Assembly: GCF_031181705.1 (NCBI RefSeq)
Contig: NZ_JAPSKN010000039.1
Coordinates: forward strand, 1-39,325
Origin: Streptomyces sp.
Lineage (GTDB): Bacteria > Actinomycetota > Actinomycetes > Streptomycetales > Streptomycetaceae
Length of the DNA stretch: 39,325 bases
Direction: 5' to 3'
This document shows positions 7,694 through 14,645 of the stretch, piece after piece; positions within the stretch are counted from its first letter, which is position 1, and every line of letters begins with the position of its first letter. The translations under genes and the position numbers were made by a program. The notes beneath the pieces are model-generated. The model searched no databases. It was not told the DNA's origin and worked only from the letters and a program-made list of their open reading frames with translations.

Positions 7694-8674
7694 GTGACAC
7701 CCGCCCCGGACCAGCTCGTACCCGCCCTCACCGCCAGGGCGCAGGCCACCGCACACGCCCGTCCCGCACCCTGCCCCTGCGGCGCGGCCACCCTCGCGGA
7801 CCGCCCCGACGGCACTGTCGTACGCCACGGCGACACCGTCGCGAAGGCGCACCCCCCGGGCACCCGCCCCGCCGAGCTGACCAGCCGCCTCGCCGTCGCG
7901 GCGAGCCACCCCGGCATCCTCCTGCCGCCGCTCACCCCGGCCCCCCTCGACCTGCACGGCCGCCTCGTCACGCTCTGGCCCTACGGCACCCCCGTCGACC
8001 CGGACGACCCGGACGCCGCCCCCTGGGAAGCCGCCGCCACGCTCCTCGCCCGCCTCCACCGCACCCCGGCCCCCGAGGGCCTGCCGCCCATGCGCGGCCC
8101 GGTGAAGGCGGCCCAGGCCATCACCCGCCTCCGCAAGACGACCGCCCCGCCCCCCGGGACCGACCCGCACGCCGCTGCTGGCCCTCACCCCGCGGCCGTC
8201 CCCGTCCTGCGCGCCTGGGACACCCTCCCCGCCTGGGCCCGCGCCGAGGCCCCCATGCCGGACAGCACGACCCTCTGCCACGGCGACCTCCACCTCGGCC
8301 AGCTCGTGCGCCACCCCGCCCCCGGCGGTCCCTGGCTGCTGATCGACGTCGACGACCTCGGCGTCGGCGTCCCGTCCTGGGACCTCGCCCGCCCCGCCGC
8401 CTGGTACGCCTGCGGTCTGCTCCCGCCCGACGCCTGGGCCCGTTTCCTCGCCGCCTACCGCGACGCGGGCGGCCCGGCCGTGCCCGCCGACGGCGACCCC
8501 TGGCCCGCCCTGGACGTGCCGGCCCGCGCCCTCACCGTGCAGACCGCCGCCCGGGCCGTCGCCAAGGCGGTCGCGGCCGGGCGGCCGCTGGACGAGGTGG
8601 AGCAGGCTGTCGTGGACGCCTGTGACCGAATGTCCGGCGTCCCGCCGCAGTTGAGGCAGGACCACGCGAAGTAG
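7694..8674 (+). CDS. APH-fold phosphotransferase (aminoglycoside/choline kinase-like)
   Basis: 326 residues from the GTG at 7694. The C-terminal lobe carries the Brenner-type catalytic motif HGDLHLGQLV (196-205, catalytic Asp198) and the metal-binding IDVDDLG (217-223), placing it in the APH/ChoK kinase-like family, which phosphorylates small molecules at a hydroxyl. K51 in TVAKAH is a candidate for the ATP-contacting Lys. The usual Asn after HGDxHxx is Gln here. A Cys-Pro-Cys (residues 27-29) near the N-terminus is unusual. Such genes are often annotated as aminoglycoside phosphotransferases, but nothing in the context indicates antibiotic resistance and the substrate is unknown. Confidence 0.82.
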   Translation: MTPAPDQLVPALTARAQATAHARPAPCPCGAATLADRPDGTVVRHGDTVAKAHPPGTRPAELTSRLAVAASHPGILLPPLTPAPLDLHGRLVTLWPYGTPVDPDDPDAAPWEAAATLLARLHRTPAPEGLPPMRGPVKAAQAITRLRKTTAPPPGTDPHAAAGPHPAAVPVLRAWDTLPAWARAEAPMPDSTTLCHGDLHLGQLVRHPAPGGPWLLIDVDDLGVGVPSWDLARPAAWYACGLLPPDAWARFLAAYRDAGGPAVPADGDPWPALDVPARALTVQTAARAVAKAVAAGRPLDEVEQAVVDACDRMSGVPPQLRQDHAK

Positions 8675-8753
8675 GGTGCAACCGACCGCAGCGGGGCAGA
8701 GTCTGTCCTGGTGAGACGCGAAGCAGGACCGACCGGCGAGGAGTTGAACGACC

Positions 8754-9041
8754 ATGCAGTGTCCGAAGTGCCGTGCGCCGATGCACACGTACAACCGCAA
8801 CGGTGTCCAGATCGAGCAGTGCAGCGGCTGCCGAGGGATCTTCCTCGACTACGGCGAGCTGGAGTCGCTGACCCGGCTGGAGGCCCAGTGGTCCCAGTCG
8901 GCCCCACCGCCCCCGCCGCAGGCGTACCAGGCCCCGCCGCAGGCCTACCCGGCCCCCGCCTGGGGCGCCCCGCACGGAGGCCACGGCCACCACGGTCACC
9001 ACCGCAACAAGGGCTTCGGGCACATGCTGTTCTCGTCCTGA
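8754..9041 (+). CDS. zinc-ribbon (zf-TFIIB type) protein with His-rich tail
   Basis: 95 residues; GAGGAG about nine bases upstream fixes the ATG at 8754. Four cysteines (C3, C6, C23, C26) form a treble zinc ribbon of the type annotated zf-TFIIB, ending in the conserved GIFLDYGELE segment. A Pro/Gln/Tyr/Ala-rich linker leads to a Gly/His cluster (GGHGHHGHH), which could bind metal. The molecular role of this widespread small family is not established. It is probably monocistronic, because a strong hairpin follows 18 bases after the stop. Confidence 0.85.
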   Translation: MQCPKCRAPMHTYNRNGVQIEQCSGCRGIFLDYGELESLTRLEAQWSQSAPPPPPQAYQAPPQAYPAPAWGAPHGGHGHHGHHRNKGFGHMLFSS

Positions 9042-9058
9042 GCCGCGTCACGCACGAC

Positions 9059-9090
9059 GGAGCCCCCGGCCGCGAACGGCCGGGGGCTCC
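9059..9090. terminator. bidirectional hairpin terminator between the zinc-ribbon gene and the tRNA operon
   Basis: A perfect 14-bp stem (GGAGCCCCCGGCCG with CGGCCGGGGGCTCC) with a CGAA tetraloop. It lies 18 bases after the zinc-ribbon stop on the + strand and 10 bases past the end of the last tRNA on the - strand, so it can serve both. Confidence 0.85.
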
Positions 9091-9099
9091 GGTGTGGTG

Positions 9100-9171
9100 T
9101 GGACGATACTGGGATTGAACCAGTGACCTCTTCCGTGTCAGGGAAGCGCTCTCCCGCTGAGCTAATCGTCC
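9100..9171 (-). tRNA. tRNA-Val(GAC), copy 1
   Basis: A 72-base cloverleaf: acceptor GGACGAT/ATCGTCC, D-arm GCTC...GAGC, anticodon stem CTTCC/GGAAG with loop CTGACAC (anticodon GAC at 9137-9139), T-arm ACTGG/CCAGT with loop TTCAATC, discriminator A at 9100. CCA is not encoded. Identical to copy 3 and last in the five-gene tRNA operon. Confidence 0.97.
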
Positions 9172-9214
9172 TCGGGACCATGACCACCGCATGCGGCGGA
9201 TCATGAGCACTGCG

Positions 9215-9286
9215 TGCGCGATACTGGGATTGAACCAGTGACCTCTTCCGTGTCAGGGAAGCGCTCTCCCGCTGAGCTAATCGCGC
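9215..9286 (-). tRNA. tRNA-Val(GAC), copy 2 with altered acceptor stem
   Basis: Same 72-base body as copies 1 and 3, anticodon GAC (9252-9254). Acceptor pairs 2 and 3 are changed on both strands (GCGCGAT/ATCGCGC instead of GGACGAT/ATCGTCC), so pairing is kept. Discriminator A; CCA not encoded. Confidence 0.97.
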
Positions 9287-9309
9287 GAGGGATCTCCGAG
9301 AAGATCCAG

Positions 9310-9381
9310 TGGACGATACTGGGATTGAACCAGTGACCTCTTCCGTGTCAGGGAAGCGCTCTCCCGCTGAGCTAATCGTCC
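9310..9381 (-). tRNA. tRNA-Val(GAC), copy 3
   Basis: Identical in all 72 bases to copy 1, anticodon GAC at 9347-9349. It begins two bases after the encoded CCA of the upstream tRNA-Cys, so the operon is tightly packed here. Confidence 0.97.
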
Positions 9382-9382
9382 T

Positions 9383-9456
9383 TGGAGGTGGAGACGGGAT
9401 TTGAACCCGTGTAGACGGCTTTGCAGGCCGTTGCCTCGCCTCTCGGCCACTCCACC
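9383..9456 (-). tRNA. tRNA-Cys(GCA) with encoded CCA
   Basis: Acceptor GGTGGAG/CTCCACC, anticodon loop CTGCAAA (anticodon GCA, 9422-9424), T-loop TTCAAAT and discriminator U73 (9386), the cysteine identity base. The mature body is 71 bases (9386-9456). The next three bases (9383-9385) encode CCA, unlike the other tRNAs in the window. Confidence 0.97.
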
Positions 9457-9493
9457 AGGAGTGCAGGGGGCCGGGAAGCCCCCTCTTCCTTCG

Positions 9494-9566
9494 AGCGGAC
9501 GACGAGGTTCGAACTCGCGACCTCAACCTTGGCAAGGTTGCGCTCTACCAACTGAGCTACGTCCGC
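9494..9566 (-). tRNA. tRNA-Gly(GCC)
   Basis: A 73-base cloverleaf: acceptor GCGGACG/CGTCCGC, anticodon stem CAACC/GGTTG with loop TTGCCAA (anticodon GCC at 9531-9533), T-loop TTCGAAC and discriminator U. CCA not encoded. It is the first gene after the promoter at 9608-9635. Confidence 0.97.
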
Positions 9567-9607
9567 CTGTCGGTTCGGCCCGCTCTCGCGGCCCGGCGAC
9601 GTGTTGA

Positions 9608-9635
9608 ACTCTAGCGGATTCCGGTGCCAGTACAA
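9608..9635 (-). promoter_or_regulatory. promoter of the Gly-Cys-Val-Val-Val tRNA operon
   Basis: On the - strand: TTGTAC (9635-9630), a 16-base spacer and TAGAGT (9613-9608), about 40 bases before the 5' end of tRNA-Gly. It resembles a housekeeping (HrdB-type) promoter. A perfect 10-base palindrome AAACGCGTTT (9636-9645) abuts the -35 element. Confidence 0.6.
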
Positions 9636-9731
9636 AAACGCGTTTGCGCAGCGTGCTGCGCCTGCCCTGCTCAGGGGCGTCGGGAGCACCCCGGAGGGGA
9701 CATCCCCCGGTCACCCGCCGGACACCCGCCA

Positions 9732-9737
9732 TAGACT
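9732..9737 (+). promoter_or_regulatory. -10 element of a leaderless pabB message
   Basis: TAGACT is followed after seven bases by the GTG at 9745, with no Shine-Dalgarno sequence. The distance puts the transcription start at the start codon. The -35 region (about 9709-9714, GGTCAC) is weak. Confidence 0.45.
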
Positions 9738-9744
9738 CGACAGC

Positions 9745-10788
9745 GTGCTCGACCTCCCTCCTCTCGCCCGCTTCGGCGACCGTGTCGCCACCGGGCTCCT
9801 CGACGTCACCGACGACCCCGAAGCCCTGGAATCCAGCGGTTTCTGGGCCGTGTGCGCCGACTTCGAGGGCCGTCTGACCTGTGCCCGCTTCGCTCAGGTG
9901 CGCACGGCGGAGGTGCCCGCGCCCGTGCCGGGCGCGTGGCACGGACCGGCGGCGGGTGACTGGACGTCGTCGCTCGACCGTGCCGCGTACACGGCCGCGG
10001 TGCGGCGGATCCGCGAGCACATCGCGGCCGGCGAGGTCTACCAGGCGAACCTGTGCCGGGTGCTGTCCGCGCCCGTCGCACCGGGCGCCGACGTCGACGC
10101 CCTCACCGCACTGCTGGCCCGCGGCAACCCGGCCCCCTACGCAGGAACGATCCGCCTGCCCGGGCACGGGGTGGAGATCGCCACCGCGTCCCCCGAGCTG
10201 TTCCTGCGCCGCGACGGACGGGTCGTCGAGTCCGGCCCGATCAAGGGCACCGGCCGGACCGAGGCGGACCTGCTGGAGAAGGACTACGCCGAGAACGTGA
10301 TGATCGTGGACCTCGTCCGCAACGACATCGGGCGGGTCTGCGCCACGGGCAGCGTCACCGTGCCCGACCTGTGCGCCGTCGAGAAGCACCCCGGGCTGGT
10401 CCACCTGGTCTCGACGGTCCGCGGTGAGCTGGCGGAGGGAGCCGGCTGGGCCGGGCTGCTCGGCGCCGCCTTCCCGCCCGGCTCGGTCACGGGCGCGCCC
10501 AAGTCCAGTGCCCTGCGGATCATCGACGCGCTGGAGACGGCGCCCCGCGGCCCGTACTGCGGCGGCGTCGGCTGGGTCGACGCCGACCGGGGCACCGGTG
10601 AGCTGGCCGTGGGCATCCGCACCTTCTGGATCGACCGGGCCGACGGCGTGCTGCGCTTCGGCACCGGCGCCGGCATCACCTGGGGCTCCGACCCCGAGGG
10701 GGAGTGGCGCGAGACCGAGCTGAAGGCCTCCCGGCTGCTCGCGATAGCGTCGGGAACGTACGAGGTGAGTGGAGAGGACCTGACGTGA
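9745..10788 (+). CDS. pabB: aminodeoxychorismate synthase component I (chorismate-binding)
   Basis: 347 residues from the GTG at 9745; the frame extends upstream across the tRNA promoter, but the -10 placement supports this start. The chorismate-binding domain occupies most of the protein: TASPELFL (147-154), PIKGT (165-169), IVDLVRNDIGRV (187-198) and GSVTGAPK (246-253). Lys in PIKGT is the nucleophile typical of PabB; anthranilate synthases have Ala there. This supports 4-amino-4-deoxychorismate synthesis for folate. It is much shorter than E. coli PabB (about 450), with a reduced N-terminal region. No glutamine amidotransferase partner (PabA) is in the window, so ammonia comes from a distant PabA/TrpG or directly. 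It overlaps pabC by four bases (GTGA). Confidence 0.9.
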   Translation: MLDLPPLARFGDRVATGLLDVTDDPEALESSGFWAVCADFEGRLTCARFAQVRTAEVPAPVPGAWHGPAAGDWTSSLDRAAYTAAVRRIREHIAAGEVYQANLCRVLSAPVAPGADVDALTALLARGNPAPYAGTIRLPGHGVEIATASPELFLRRDGRVVESGPIKGTGRTEADLLEKDYAENVMIVDLVRNDIGRVCATGSVTVPDLCAVEKHPGLVHLVSTVRGELAEGAGWAGLLGAAFPPGSVTGAPKSSALRIIDALETAPRGPYCGGVGWVDADRGTGELAVGIRTFWIDRADGVLRFGTGAGITWGSDPEGEWRETELKASRLLAIASGTYEVSGEDLT

Positions 10789-11606
10789 AGATCTGGCTCG
10801 ACGGCGGGCTGCAGGACATCGAGTCCGCCCGCGTCTCCGTCTTCGACCACGGGCTGACCGTGGGCGACGGCATCTTCGAGACCGTGAAGGCCGTGGACGG
10901 CCGGGCGTTCGCGCTCACCCGGCACCTCGACCGGCTCACCCGCTCCGCGCGCGGCCTCGGTCTGCCCGACCCGGACCTGGACGAGGTGCGCCGCGCCTGT
11001 GCCGCCGTCCTTGAGGCCAACCCCGTACCGCTCGGCCGCCTCCGCATCACCTACACCGGCGGCCACGGCCCGCTCGGCTCCGACCGCGGCGACCGCGGCC
11101 CGACCCTCGTCGTCGCCCTCGGCGCGACGACCCGCCGCCCGGACTCCACCGCCGTGATCACGGTCCCCTGGACCCGCAACGAGCGCGGCGCGCTGACCGG
11201 CCTGAAGACCACCTCGTACGCCGAGAACGTCGTCGCCCTGGCCCGCGCCCGGGAAGAGGGCGCCTCCGAGGCCCTGTTCGGCAACACGGTGGGACAGCTC
11301 TGCGAGGGCACCGGGTCGAACGTCTTCGTCGTCCTCGACGGCGAGATCCACACCCCGCCGCTCGCCTCCGGCTGCCTCGCGGGCATCACGCGGGCGCTGA
11401 CCGTCGAGTGGACCGGCGCCAGGGAGACCGACCTGCCGCTGGACGTCCTGGAGCGGGCCGACGAGATCTTCCTGACGTCCACGCTGCGGGACGTGCAGGC
11501 CGTGCACCGGGTCGACGGCCGTGAGCTGCCGGGCGGGCCGGGCCCGGTGACCGCCAAGGCCATGCGGATCTTCGAGGAGCGGTCCGGGGACGACCTCGAT
11601 CCCTGA
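10785..11606 (+). CDS. pabC: aminodeoxychorismate lyase (class IV PLP enzyme)
   Basis: 273 residues; the GTG at 10785 overlaps the pabB stop codon as GTGA, indicating translational coupling. It has the fold-type IV aminotransferase pattern: an N-terminal FDHGLTVGDGIFET (20-33), the PLP-binding Lys at K141 in GLKTTSYAENV, and CEGTGSNVF plus PLASGCLAGITR in the C-terminal half. The family also includes branched-chain and D-amino-acid aminotransferases, but the partner gene makes 4-amino-4-deoxychorismate lyase (releasing p-aminobenzoate and pyruvate) the most likely function. Confidence 0.88.
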   Translation: MKIWLDGGLQDIESARVSVFDHGLTVGDGIFETVKAVDGRAFALTRHLDRLTRSARGLGLPDPDLDEVRRACAAVLEANPVPLGRLRITYTGGHGPLGSDRGDRGPTLVVALGATTRRPDSTAVITVPWTRNERGALTGLKTTSYAENVVALARAREEGASEALFGNTVGQLCEGTGSNVFVVLDGEIHTPPLASGCLAGITRALTVEWTGARETDLPLDVLERADEIFLTSTLRDVQAVHRVDGRELPGGPGPVTAKAMRIFEERSGDDLDP

Positions 11607-11624
11607 CCGCCCGCGTCTATCGGG

Positions 11625-11653
11625 CTGAACCGGGCGGCGGTTACGGGTAGAAC
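11625..11653 (+). promoter_or_regulatory. promoter of a leaderless GNAT message
   Basis: CTGAAC (11625-11630), a 17-base spacer and TAGAAC (11648-11653), then seven bases to the ATG at 11661. No Shine-Dalgarno sequence is present, so the message is probably leaderless. Confidence 0.5.
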
Positions 11654-11660
11654 AGCCCTG

Positions 11661-12485
11661 ATGACCACGACCCTGCGGCCGACCGAGCCGCTTCAGCAGA
11701 ACGCCGACGGGACGCGCTCGCGCCGCTACCAGGTGTGCGTGAACGGCCGTCCCGTCGGGGCGATACACCTCGGCACGCACCCCGTGTTCGGCGCCGCGGT
11801 GGCCCGGATCATGAAGCTCCGCATCGAGGAACCGGACCGCGGGCGCGGCCGGGGCACGGTGGCCGCGCTCGCCGCGGAGGAGGTGGCGCGCGGCTGGGGG
11901 TGCCGCCGGATCGAGGGCATGGTCCCCGGGGACTCCGAGCCCGCGCTGCGCTTCGCCACGGCGCTCGGCTACGTCGTGCGCAACCGCGGCATGGAGAAGC
12001 GGCTCGGCGACACCCCGCCCGGTCTTCCGTCCGGCAGCCGGGCCCGGCCCATGACCGAGGCGGAGTTCGGCCCCTGGCTGGAGAAGGGCAAGGAGGACTA
12101 CGCCCGCAGCTGGATCGACCGGGGTGTTCCGGAGGCCGAGGCCCGGGCCAAGTCGGAGCGGGACCACGCCACGCTGCTGCCCGACGGCCTCGCCACGCCG
12201 GGCATGCTCATCAGCGTCGTCGAGCACCTGGGGACACCGGTGGGCACACTGTGGCTGGCCGTGCGCGAGAGCGACGCCTTCGTCTACGACGTCGAGGCGG
12301 ACGCCGCCCACCGGGGCCAGGGACACGGCCGCACCCTGATGCTGCTGGCCGAGGCCCAGACGATCACCGAGGGCAGGCGCGTCCTCGGCCTCAACGTCTT
12401 CGCGGGCAACACCCCGGCGGAACGGCTCTACGCGTCCCTCGGCTACGAGACGACGCAGTACGCCGTGTACAAGCCGCTGTTGTAG
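11661..12485 (+). CDS. tandem GNAT acetyltransferase
   Basis: 274 residues. Two GNAT modules are visible. The first (about 20-115) has a degenerate acetyl-CoA loop EEPDRGRGRGTVAALAAEEV and the typical ALRFATALGY ending. The second (about 125-274) has the clear motif A HRGQGHGRTLMLLAEA and NTPAERLYASLGYE. The second is more likely to be catalytic. The acceptor (protein, amino acid, drug or polyamine) cannot be told from sequence. The start is fixed by the promoter spacing. It follows pabC by 54 bases, but its own promoter suggests independent expression. Confidence 0.85.
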   Translation: MTTTLRPTEPLQQNADGTRSRRYQVCVNGRPVGAIHLGTHPVFGAAVARIMKLRIEEPDRGRGRGTVAALAAEEVARGWGCRRIEGMVPGDSEPALRFATALGYVVRNRGMEKRLGDTPPGLPSGSRARPMTEAEFGPWLEKGKEDYARSWIDRGVPEAEARAKSERDHATLLPDGLATPGMLISVVEHLGTPVGTLWLAVRESDAFVYDVEADAAHRGQGHGRTLMLLAEAQTITEGRRVLGLNVFAGNTPAERLYASLGYETTQYAVYKPLL

Positions 12486-12510
12486 CGGCCCGGGAGCCGA
12501 GAGCCGGCGA

Positions 12511-12570
12511 GGCGATCAGTGCTCCCGGCCGGCGCCGCAGCCGGCGGGGGCGATCAGTGCTCCCGGCCGG
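12511..12570. repeat. 22-base direct repeat over the 3' end of the DsbA-like gene
   Basis: GGCGATCAGTGCTCCCGGCCGG occurs at 12511-12532 and again at 12549-12570. The second copy contains the stop codon and last codons of the - strand DsbA-like gene; the first lies just beyond it. It looks like a small local duplication. Confidence 0.85.
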
Positions 12571-13066
12571 CCGACAGCCGGTCCGCGATCTCCTCGATCC
12601 GCTCGCGCAGGCCCGCCTGGCTCTTGCCCCCGTCGAGCCGCTCGCCGCCGATGACGTACGTCGGGGTGCCGGTCACGCCGATGGCCTTGCCCTCGGCCTG
12701 GTCGGCGTCGACGATCAGGATGTGCCGTCCGTCGACCAGCGCGGTGTCGAACTCCTCGGCGTCCAGGCCCAGTTCCCGGGCCACCTCGACCAGGAAGGCC
12801 TCTCCCTTGCGGTCCAGCTCCTCCACGCGGCCGAGCACGGCCTCGACGTAACGCCATCCCTGTCCCTGCTCCCACGCCTCCTCCGCGGCCTGGGCGGCGG
12901 CGAAGGCGTGCTTGTGCTTCTCCAGGGGGAAGTGGCGCAGCCGCAGATCGAGGCGGTCGCCATAGCGCTCGCGCAGGGCACGCAGGTCGTCCAGCGCGGT
13001 ACGGCAGTCCGGGCACTGCAGGTCGCACCAGATCTCGAGCACGGGGGCGGGGGAGGAGTCGTTCAT
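12554..13066 (-). CDS. DsbA-family (thioredoxin-fold) oxidoreductase
   Basis: 170 residues from the ATG at 13066. The frame runs further upstream but without coding character. The CPDC active site (C18-C21) follows a beta-strand (VLEIWCDLQ), a helical insertion rich in Ala/Glu comes next, and TGTPTYVIGG near residue 130 supplies the cis-proline loop. This is the DsbA/FrnE/HCCA-isomerase layout. There is no signal peptide, so it should act in the cytosol, perhaps as a thiol oxidoreductase or isomerase. The substrate is unknown. The last codons are copied in a direct repeat downstream. Confidence 0.88.
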   Translation of the reverse strand: MNDSSPAPVLEIWCDLQCPDCRTALDDLRALRERYGDRLDLRLRHFPLEKHKHAFAAAQAAEEAWEQGQGWRYVEAVLGRVEELDRKGEAFLVEVARELGLDAEEFDTALVDGRHILIVDADQAEGKAIGVTGTPTYVIGGERLDGGKSQAGLRERIEEIADRLSAGREH

Positions 13067-13241
13067 GCCGACAGTCTTCCAGCAGTCGGCGCCGGGGGTG
13101 GAGCCCGCACCGGCACCTGGGGAGGAGAGGACCCGGAGATGTCCCTGATGTCGGGCCGCGGCATGGCCCGCCGCGGTGTCGCGGGTGCAGGATGGAAGGG
13201 ACGGAGTGCCCCGCTCGACCGCGCCACGCCTGGAGGACCGG

Positions 13242-13682
13242 ATGATTGCCGAGACCGTCTGCTCCGCCGTGTCCGCGGCCGGCCTGGGCATCGCGGCCGT
13301 CACGGCCTACCGCAAGCGCTTCCTCGCGGCGGTCCGCGTCGCGGCGTACTCGCTGGTGCCGATCGGGCTGGTGCTGACGGGCGTCGTCGAGTGGCTGGCC
13401 GACACGGCTTTCAGCCCGACGGCCTGGGCCGGCTTCGGCGTGCTGGGCCTCGCGTGGGTGCTGTTCACGACCACACGCGTGGTGGAGCGCCGCCGCGGTG
13501 GCACCCGCAAGGAACGCAGGGCGGCGGCCCGCGCCGCGGACCGTCCCGACGCGGTGGCCCCGGCGGCCTCGGCTCCCTCCCTCGGCCAGGGCGCGCGCCC
13601 GGCGGCCCGGCCCACGGCGGCGCCCCGGGGCGAGGACGACTTCAGCGACATCGAGGCGATCCTCAAGAAGCACGGCATCTGA
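13242..13682 (+). CDS. small membrane protein with acidic DxxDIEAIL tail
   Basis: 146 residues; the ATG at 13242 has GGAGG six bases upstream, so the longer frame from 13176 is rejected. Two to three membrane helices fill residues about 5-80 (two clear ones at about 30-48 and 60-78). Then comes a basic segment RRRGGTRKERRAAARAADR, an Ala/Pro-rich linker, and the tail EDDFSDIEAILKKHGI. That tail has the look of a short conserved peptide, perhaps a docking element. Function unknown. It is divergent from the DsbA-like gene. Confidence 0.8.
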   Translation: MIAETVCSAVSAAGLGIAAVTAYRKRFLAAVRVAAYSLVPIGLVLTGVVEWLADTAFSPTAWAGFGVLGLAWVLFTTTRVVERRRGGTRKERRAAARAADRPDAVAPAASAPSLGQGARPAARPTAAPRGEDDFSDIEAILKKHGI

Positions 13683-13834
13683 CGACCGGGCGCCGGCCGA
13701 ACCGTCACAGTGGGACCGCGGGCGCACGGAAGTGATCACAACCCGAACCGGACCTCACGGAATCGGGGCACACCCGCACGGATCGAGGCCGCCGATCGCG
13801 CCCGGCCCGGCGACTGCGTCATCATCGCCCCGAG

Positions 13835-14011
13835 ATGCTGGACACGACGGAACAGAGCGACCCCGCCCCGCCGCAGGACGAGCCCCGTCCCCCTCGGGAC
13901 GAACCACGCGGTTGCCTCTTCGCCCTTTCCCAGCCACCGCTGATGATCTTCCTTGCGGTGATCGGGTGTCTGCTGCTCATGGCCTCGTTGCACGATCTGC
14001 TGTTGCTGTGA
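13835..14011 (+). CDS. 58-residue single-helix membrane protein
   Basis: A short frame (ATG 13835, TGA 14009-14011). Residues 1-26 are acidic and Pro-rich (QSDPAPPQDEPRPPRDEPR). Residues about 36-58 are a hydrophobic helix (PPLMIFLAVIGCLLLM then LHDLLLL) running to the C-terminus, so it would be a tail-anchored or inserted membrane peptide. Codon use has a few A/T-ending codons (GAA, CTT, CTT, TTG). No ribosome-binding site is strong. Function unknown. It converges on the CGNR gene. Confidence 0.6.
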   Translation: MLDTTEQSDPAPPQDEPRPPRDEPRGCLFALSQPPLMIFLAVIGCLLLMASLHDLLLL

Positions 14012-14084
14012 GCCGTACCCGCGGTACCCGGCGTCACCCGCCGGGGCCGCGTCGGCATCGACGTCGGTCCGGCGGCCGCGGCGG

Positions 14085-14645
14085 TCAGCCGGCCGCCTCC
14101 TTGCGGCGGGCCCGGTACGCGGCCACGTGCAGCCGGTTTCCGCAGGTGCGGCTGTCGCAGTAGCGGCGGGAGCGGTTGCGGGACAGGTCGACGAAGGCGC
14201 GCCGGCAGTCGGGCGCCTCGCAGCGCCGCAGCCGCTCCTGCTCCCCGGCGACCACGAAGAACGCCAGCGCCATCCCGCAGTCGGCCGCCAGGTGGTCGGC
14301 GACGGACGCGCCGGGCGCGAAGTAGTGGACGTGCCAGTCGTAGCCGTCGTGGTCGGTGAGCCGGGGGGTGGTGCCGGCGGCGGCGACCAGCTCGTTGATC
14401 AGGACGGCGGCGGTCCGGGCGTCGGGGGCGGCGAAGACGGAGGCGAACCGGCCGCGGATCTTCCGCACCGCGGACAGGTCGAACTCCGAGAGCACCCCGA
14501 CATCGCTGATCTCGTGGTTGCGCACGAAGTCCGCGAGAGTCGCCACGTCCGGCAGCCCGTCGGCCGCCGCGTCGTCCTCCGGTGCGGTGTTCACCAGATC
14601 GACCACGGTGTCGAGGGCGCACCGGGTGTCGTGGGTGATCAGCAC
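14085..14645 (-). CDS. CGNR zinc-finger protein (ABATE-domain family)
   Basis: 186 residues from the GTG at 14645, preceded by AGGGAG six bases upstream, which is better than the longer frame to 14741. Residues about 1-135 match the N-terminal stress-responsive (ABATE-type) domain found with this finger, starting TRCALDTVVDLVNT. Residues about 140-180 are the CGNR finger: C-x4-C ... YCDSRTCGNR with basic residues around. Such proteins are presumed nucleic-acid-binding regulators; targets are unknown. It lies downstream of ssgB in the same orientation, with 286 bases between, so co-transcription is possible but not shown. Confidence 0.85.
   Translation of the reverse strand: MLITHDTRCALDTVVDLVNTAPEDDAAADGLPDVATLADFVRNHEISDVGVLSEFDLSAVRKIRGRFASVFAAPDARTAAVLINELVAAAGTTPRLTDHDGYDWHVHYFAPGASVADHLAADCGMALAFFVVAGEQERLRRCEAPDCRRAFVDLSRNRSRRYCDSRTCGNRLHVAAYRARRKEAAG

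Noticed and set aside
7694..8674. Calling the APH-fold gene an aminoglycoside-resistance gene
   Set aside because: The catalytic motif defines the fold, not the substrate; the neighbours give no resistance or antibiotic context.
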